Positions 61,858 through 64,000 of a stretch of 64,000 nt of DNA are shown here, piece after piece. A model generated the notes under the pieces. It was not told the DNA's origin. It worked only from the letters and a program-made list of their open reading frames with translations, and searched no databases. Positions within the stretch are counted from its first letter, which is position 1; each line of letters opens with the position of its first letter. Position numbers and translations under genes: made by a program. Source of the stretch: Croceitalea dokdonensis DOKDO 023 (GTDB lineage: Bacteria; Bacteroidota; Bacteroidia; Flavobacteriales; Flavobacteriaceae); contig NZ_LDJX01000003.1 of NCBI RefSeq assembly GCF_001306415.1, positions 248,001 through 312,000 of the forward strand. Direction: 5' to 3'.

Positions 61858-62805
61858 ATGCATACCACAGTGAAAACAACAAAAAACTATGCTGGCATTT
61901 CCAATGAATTTGCCCAGCAAGAAACTGCTAAAATCGTATTGATTCCCGTTCCCTATGATGGCACCAGTACTTGGGGGAAAGGGGCGGACAAAGGTCCAGA
62001 AGCTTTTTTGGAAGCGTCGGAGAATATGGAGCTTTATGATATTGAGACCCAATCAGAAGTGTATCGGCAAGGGGTGTATCTGGCAGAGGCCATCACGGAA
62101 AAAGGTAGCCCAGAGACAGTGGTGAACAACGTGCACCAAACCACCAAAAAATATATTGGCCGCAATAAGTTCGTGACCTTGATTGGTGGGGAACATTCCA
62201 TCTCCATAGGGTCCATCCGTGCGTTCAATGAGCATTTTGAAAACTTGACCGTACTACAAATAGATGCCCATGCGGATTTGAGAAAAACCTATGGGGGCAC
62301 CCCATACAACCATGCCTGTGCCCTACATGAGGCGAGCAAGACTACAAATTTGGTGCAGGTAGGTATACGTAGTATGGATGCCATTGAGAAAACCTATATG
62401 GATACGGAAAAAGTATTTTTTGCCCATGAAATGGTAGCAGATGAATTTTGGATGGACAAGGTAGTTGAGGCCTGTACGGAAAACGTATTCATCACCTTTG
62501 ATCTAGATGCATTGGACCCCTCCATTATGCCATCTACCGGAACCCCTGAGCCGGGAGGGCTGTTATGGTATGAAACCTTGGAGCTGTTAAAAATGGTTTT
62601 TGATGAAAAGAATGTCGTAGGTTTTGATATCGTAGAGTTGTGTCCCAATTCCCATGACAGGTCGTCTGATTTTTTGGCGGCCAAACTGTACTACAAAATG
62701 CTATCCTACAAGTTCCGGGAAGATGCCATTGACGATGAATATGTGAGCGGTTTTGCACCCAAGGAAAATAACCTAACCAAAAATAAATTTGAAGATGAGG
62801 ACTAA
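61858..62805 (+). CDS. speB: agmatinase
   Basis: 315 residues of the ureohydrolase family with all Mn ligands: LIGGEHSISIG, LQIDAHADLRKTYGG and ITFDLDALDPSIMPSTGTPEPGGL. Also FDIVELCPNSHDRSSDFLAAKLYYK near the end. It converts agmatine to putrescine and urea. Eleven bases after the decarboxylase and overlapping the next gene. Confidence 0.92.
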   Translation: MHTTVKTTKNYAGISNEFAQQETAKIVLIPVPYDGTSTWGKGADKGPEAFLEASENMELYDIETQSEVYRQGVYLAEAITEKGSPETVVNNVHQTTKKYIGRNKFVTLIGGEHSISIGSIRAFNEHFENLTVLQIDAHADLRKTYGGTPYNHACALHEASKTTNLVQVGIRSMDAIEKTYMDTEKVFFAHEMVADEFWMDKVVEACTENVFITFDLDALDPSIMPSTGTPEPGGLLWYETLELLKMVFDEKNVVGFDIVELCPNSHDRSSDFLAAKLYYKMLSYKFREDAIDDEYVSGFAPKENNLTKNKFEDED

Positions 62806-63769
62806 AGGCGCCATTAGCGATTTTATTCAAAAGTATTACCTCCATTTTAATGCAGCAGCCTTAGTGGATGCTGCTAAAGGGTACGAGACCCAATTGGATA
62901 AAGGTGCCAAGATGTTGGTTTCTTTAGCGGGTGCCATGAGTACCGCAGAACTGGGCAAGATTTTTGCCGAAATGATCAGAAGGGACAAGGTGCACATCAT
63001 CTCATGTACAGGGGCCAATTTAGAGGAGGATATCATGAATTTGGTGGCACATTCCCACTATAAGCGTGTACCCAACTATCGTGACCTGACCCCACAAGAT
63101 GAATGGAATTTGTTGGAAAAAGGCCTAAACCGCGTTACCGATACCTGTATACCGGAAGAAGAGGCCTTTAGAAGGATTCAACAGCATATTGTGAAAATCT
63201 GGAAGGATGCGGAGGCAAAGGGTGAACGTTACCTGCCCCATGAATATATGTACAAATTACTGCTTTCCGGTGTTCTGGAGGAGTATTATGAAATTGATTT
63301 AAAAGATTCTTGGATGTACGCTGCCGCAGAAAAGAATTTACCCATCGTCTGCCCTGGTTGGGAAGACAGTACCATGGGCAATATTTTTGCCTCGTACGTC
63401 TTAAAAGGGGAGCTCAAGGCCAGTACCGTAAAATCCGGTATTGAGTACATGACCTTTCTGGCGGATTGGTATACCGATAATTCCGAAATGGGAATAGGAT
63501 TTTTTCAAATAGGTGGGGGTATAGCGGGAGATTTCCCTATTTGCGTAGTGCCTATGCTCTACCAAGATATGGAACGTACGGACACCCCTTTTTGGAGCTA
63601 TTTTTGTCAAATAAGCGATTCTACCACCAGTTATGGTTCGTATTCTGGGGCGGTACCCAATGAAAAGATTACCTGGGGAAAATTGGATATGGATACCCCA
63701 AAATTTATCATTGAAAGTGACGCAACCATTGTGGCACCTTTGATTTTTGCTTACCTTTTAGACATGTAA
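62795..63769 (+). CDS. deoxyhypusine synthase-like protein
   Basis: About 324 residues. NAD-binding and catalytic parts of the DHS family are visible: MLVSLAGAMSTAELGKIFAE, ISCTGANLEEDIMNLVAHSHY, CPGWEDSTMGNIFASYV and GGGIAGDFPICVVPM. Bacteria lack eIF5A, so such proteins probably make homospermidine or a related polyamine from putrescine or spermidine, fitting this operon. The active-site Lys of DHS lies in the region GGGI...; here the equivalent is not certain. ATG at 62795 overlaps the agmatinase stop; TTG at 62789 is less likely. Confidence 0.87.
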   Translation: MRTKGAISDFIQKYYLHFNAAALVDAAKGYETQLDKGAKMLVSLAGAMSTAELGKIFAEMIRRDKVHIISCTGANLEEDIMNLVAHSHYKRVPNYRDLTPQDEWNLLEKGLNRVTDTCIPEEEAFRRIQQHIVKIWKDAEAKGERYLPHEYMYKLLLSGVLEEYYEIDLKDSWMYAAAEKNLPIVCPGWEDSTMGNIFASYVLKGELKASTVKSGIEYMTFLADWYTDNSEMGIGFFQIGGGIAGDFPICVVPMLYQDMERTDTPFWSYFCQISDSTTSYGSYSGAVPNEKITWGKLDMDTPKFIIESDATIVAPLIFAYLLDM

Positions 63770-63771
63770 TT

Positions 63772-64000
63772 ATGGACAGGCACGCACATTTAAAAAAAGT
63801 AATCGTCGATTTTAAAAAACTGACCCCAGAGGTCTTAAAATTAACGGTAGAACGCTACCCGGACGGCTATGATGATGACGATATCATCTCCTTTAGAAAT
63901 GCCCGTGGGGAGCGGGTAGAAGCCGTTGAGGTAATCACTTCCGATACCAAATATTTGGTCAAGATCAGTGAGAAATTGGAAAAGACAATGGCCAATTACG
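63772..64000 (+). CDS. hypothetical protein, partial (C-terminus beyond window edge)
   Basis: ATG at 63772, two bases after the stop of the DHS-like gene, and 76 residues to the edge. Soluble and charged: PDGYDDDDIISFRNARGERV and VEVITSDTKYLVKISEKLEK. Bacteroidota carry a short conserved protein of this type after the polyamine genes. Function unknown. Confidence 0.7.
   Translation, partial: MDRHAHLKKVIVDFKKLTPEVLKLTVERYPDGYDDDDIISFRNARGERVEAVEVITSDTKYLVKISEKLEKTMANY

Overview
The window looks like the chromosome of a marine member of the Flavobacteriaceae (Bacteroidota). The signs are a SusC/SusD pair, a KR2-like sodium-pumping rhodopsin, promoters of the Bacteroidota type (TAnnTTTG), weak Shine-Dalgarno sequences, a ribonucleotide reductase with the ATP-cone on NrdB, and several families typical of the group (DUF5690, DUF2652, DUF5694, SYLF). 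Both window ends cut through genes.

Layout. 1-4656 (minus): a small stress-type operon (ribosome hibernation factor, deaminase, F420-type oxidoreductase), then a porin plus a secreted cupin-like protein that carries the metal motif of DMSP lyases. 5180-17684 (mostly minus): membrane and stress genes, including an AI-2E family permease with the NDQ rhodopsin, an SDR, BrkB, a glutathione-reductase-like flavoprotein, a SYLF protein, a TspO-like protein, a formate/nitrite-type channel, and several small single-span membrane proteins too short for ordinary ORF calling. 17700-19390: gene-poor stretch ending in a translationally coupled nucleotidyltransferase-type module in which both genes are broken. 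19415-22677 (minus): LpxH-like phosphatase, glycosyltransferase and GH1 glycosidase in one operon.

22882-38620 is a phosphorus-scavenging locus: DUF5690 transporter, TIGR03364 amine oxidase, TIGR03351 phosphonatase-like hydrolase, XRE-cupin regulator, AP-superfamily phosphatase, a glycerophosphodiesterase/alkaline-phosphatase fusion, SusC/SusD, and a large secreted metallophosphoesterase. The parts suggest outer-membrane capture of a phosphorus-containing lipid or polymer headgroup, dephosphorylation outside the cytoplasm, import, amine oxidation and C-P cleavage. A 1.5-kb decayed stretch lies inside it.

39066-42676: folE, glutathione peroxidase, small unknowns and a vanadium-haloperoxidase/PAP2-like lipoprotein. 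42808-54563 is an inorganic sulfur oxidation region: a molybdenum hydroxylase pair, Crp/Fnr regulator, SulP transporter, persulfide-dioxygenase-type MBL/rhodanese, rhodanese, thioredoxin, sulfite dehydrogenase with cytochrome c, sterol-desaturase-family protein and YeeE/YedE transporters. Five promoters in this region carry a palindrome near TGTAACCYRRGTTACA exactly 21 nt upstream of the -7 element, which points to a local Crp/Fnr regulon. 55234-55653 holds four tandem tRNA-derived units in front of an intact tRNA-Arg(CCT). 55851-58910 is nrdA/nrdB, with two DnaA-type boxes upstream. 59221-60090 is moaE-moaC, which would supply cofactor for the molybdenum enzymes. 60401-64000 is a polyamine operon (arginine decarboxylase, agmatinase, deoxyhypusine-synthase-like) preceded by an attenuator-like hairpin.

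All assignments come from reading motifs and from memory of the families; no searches were run.
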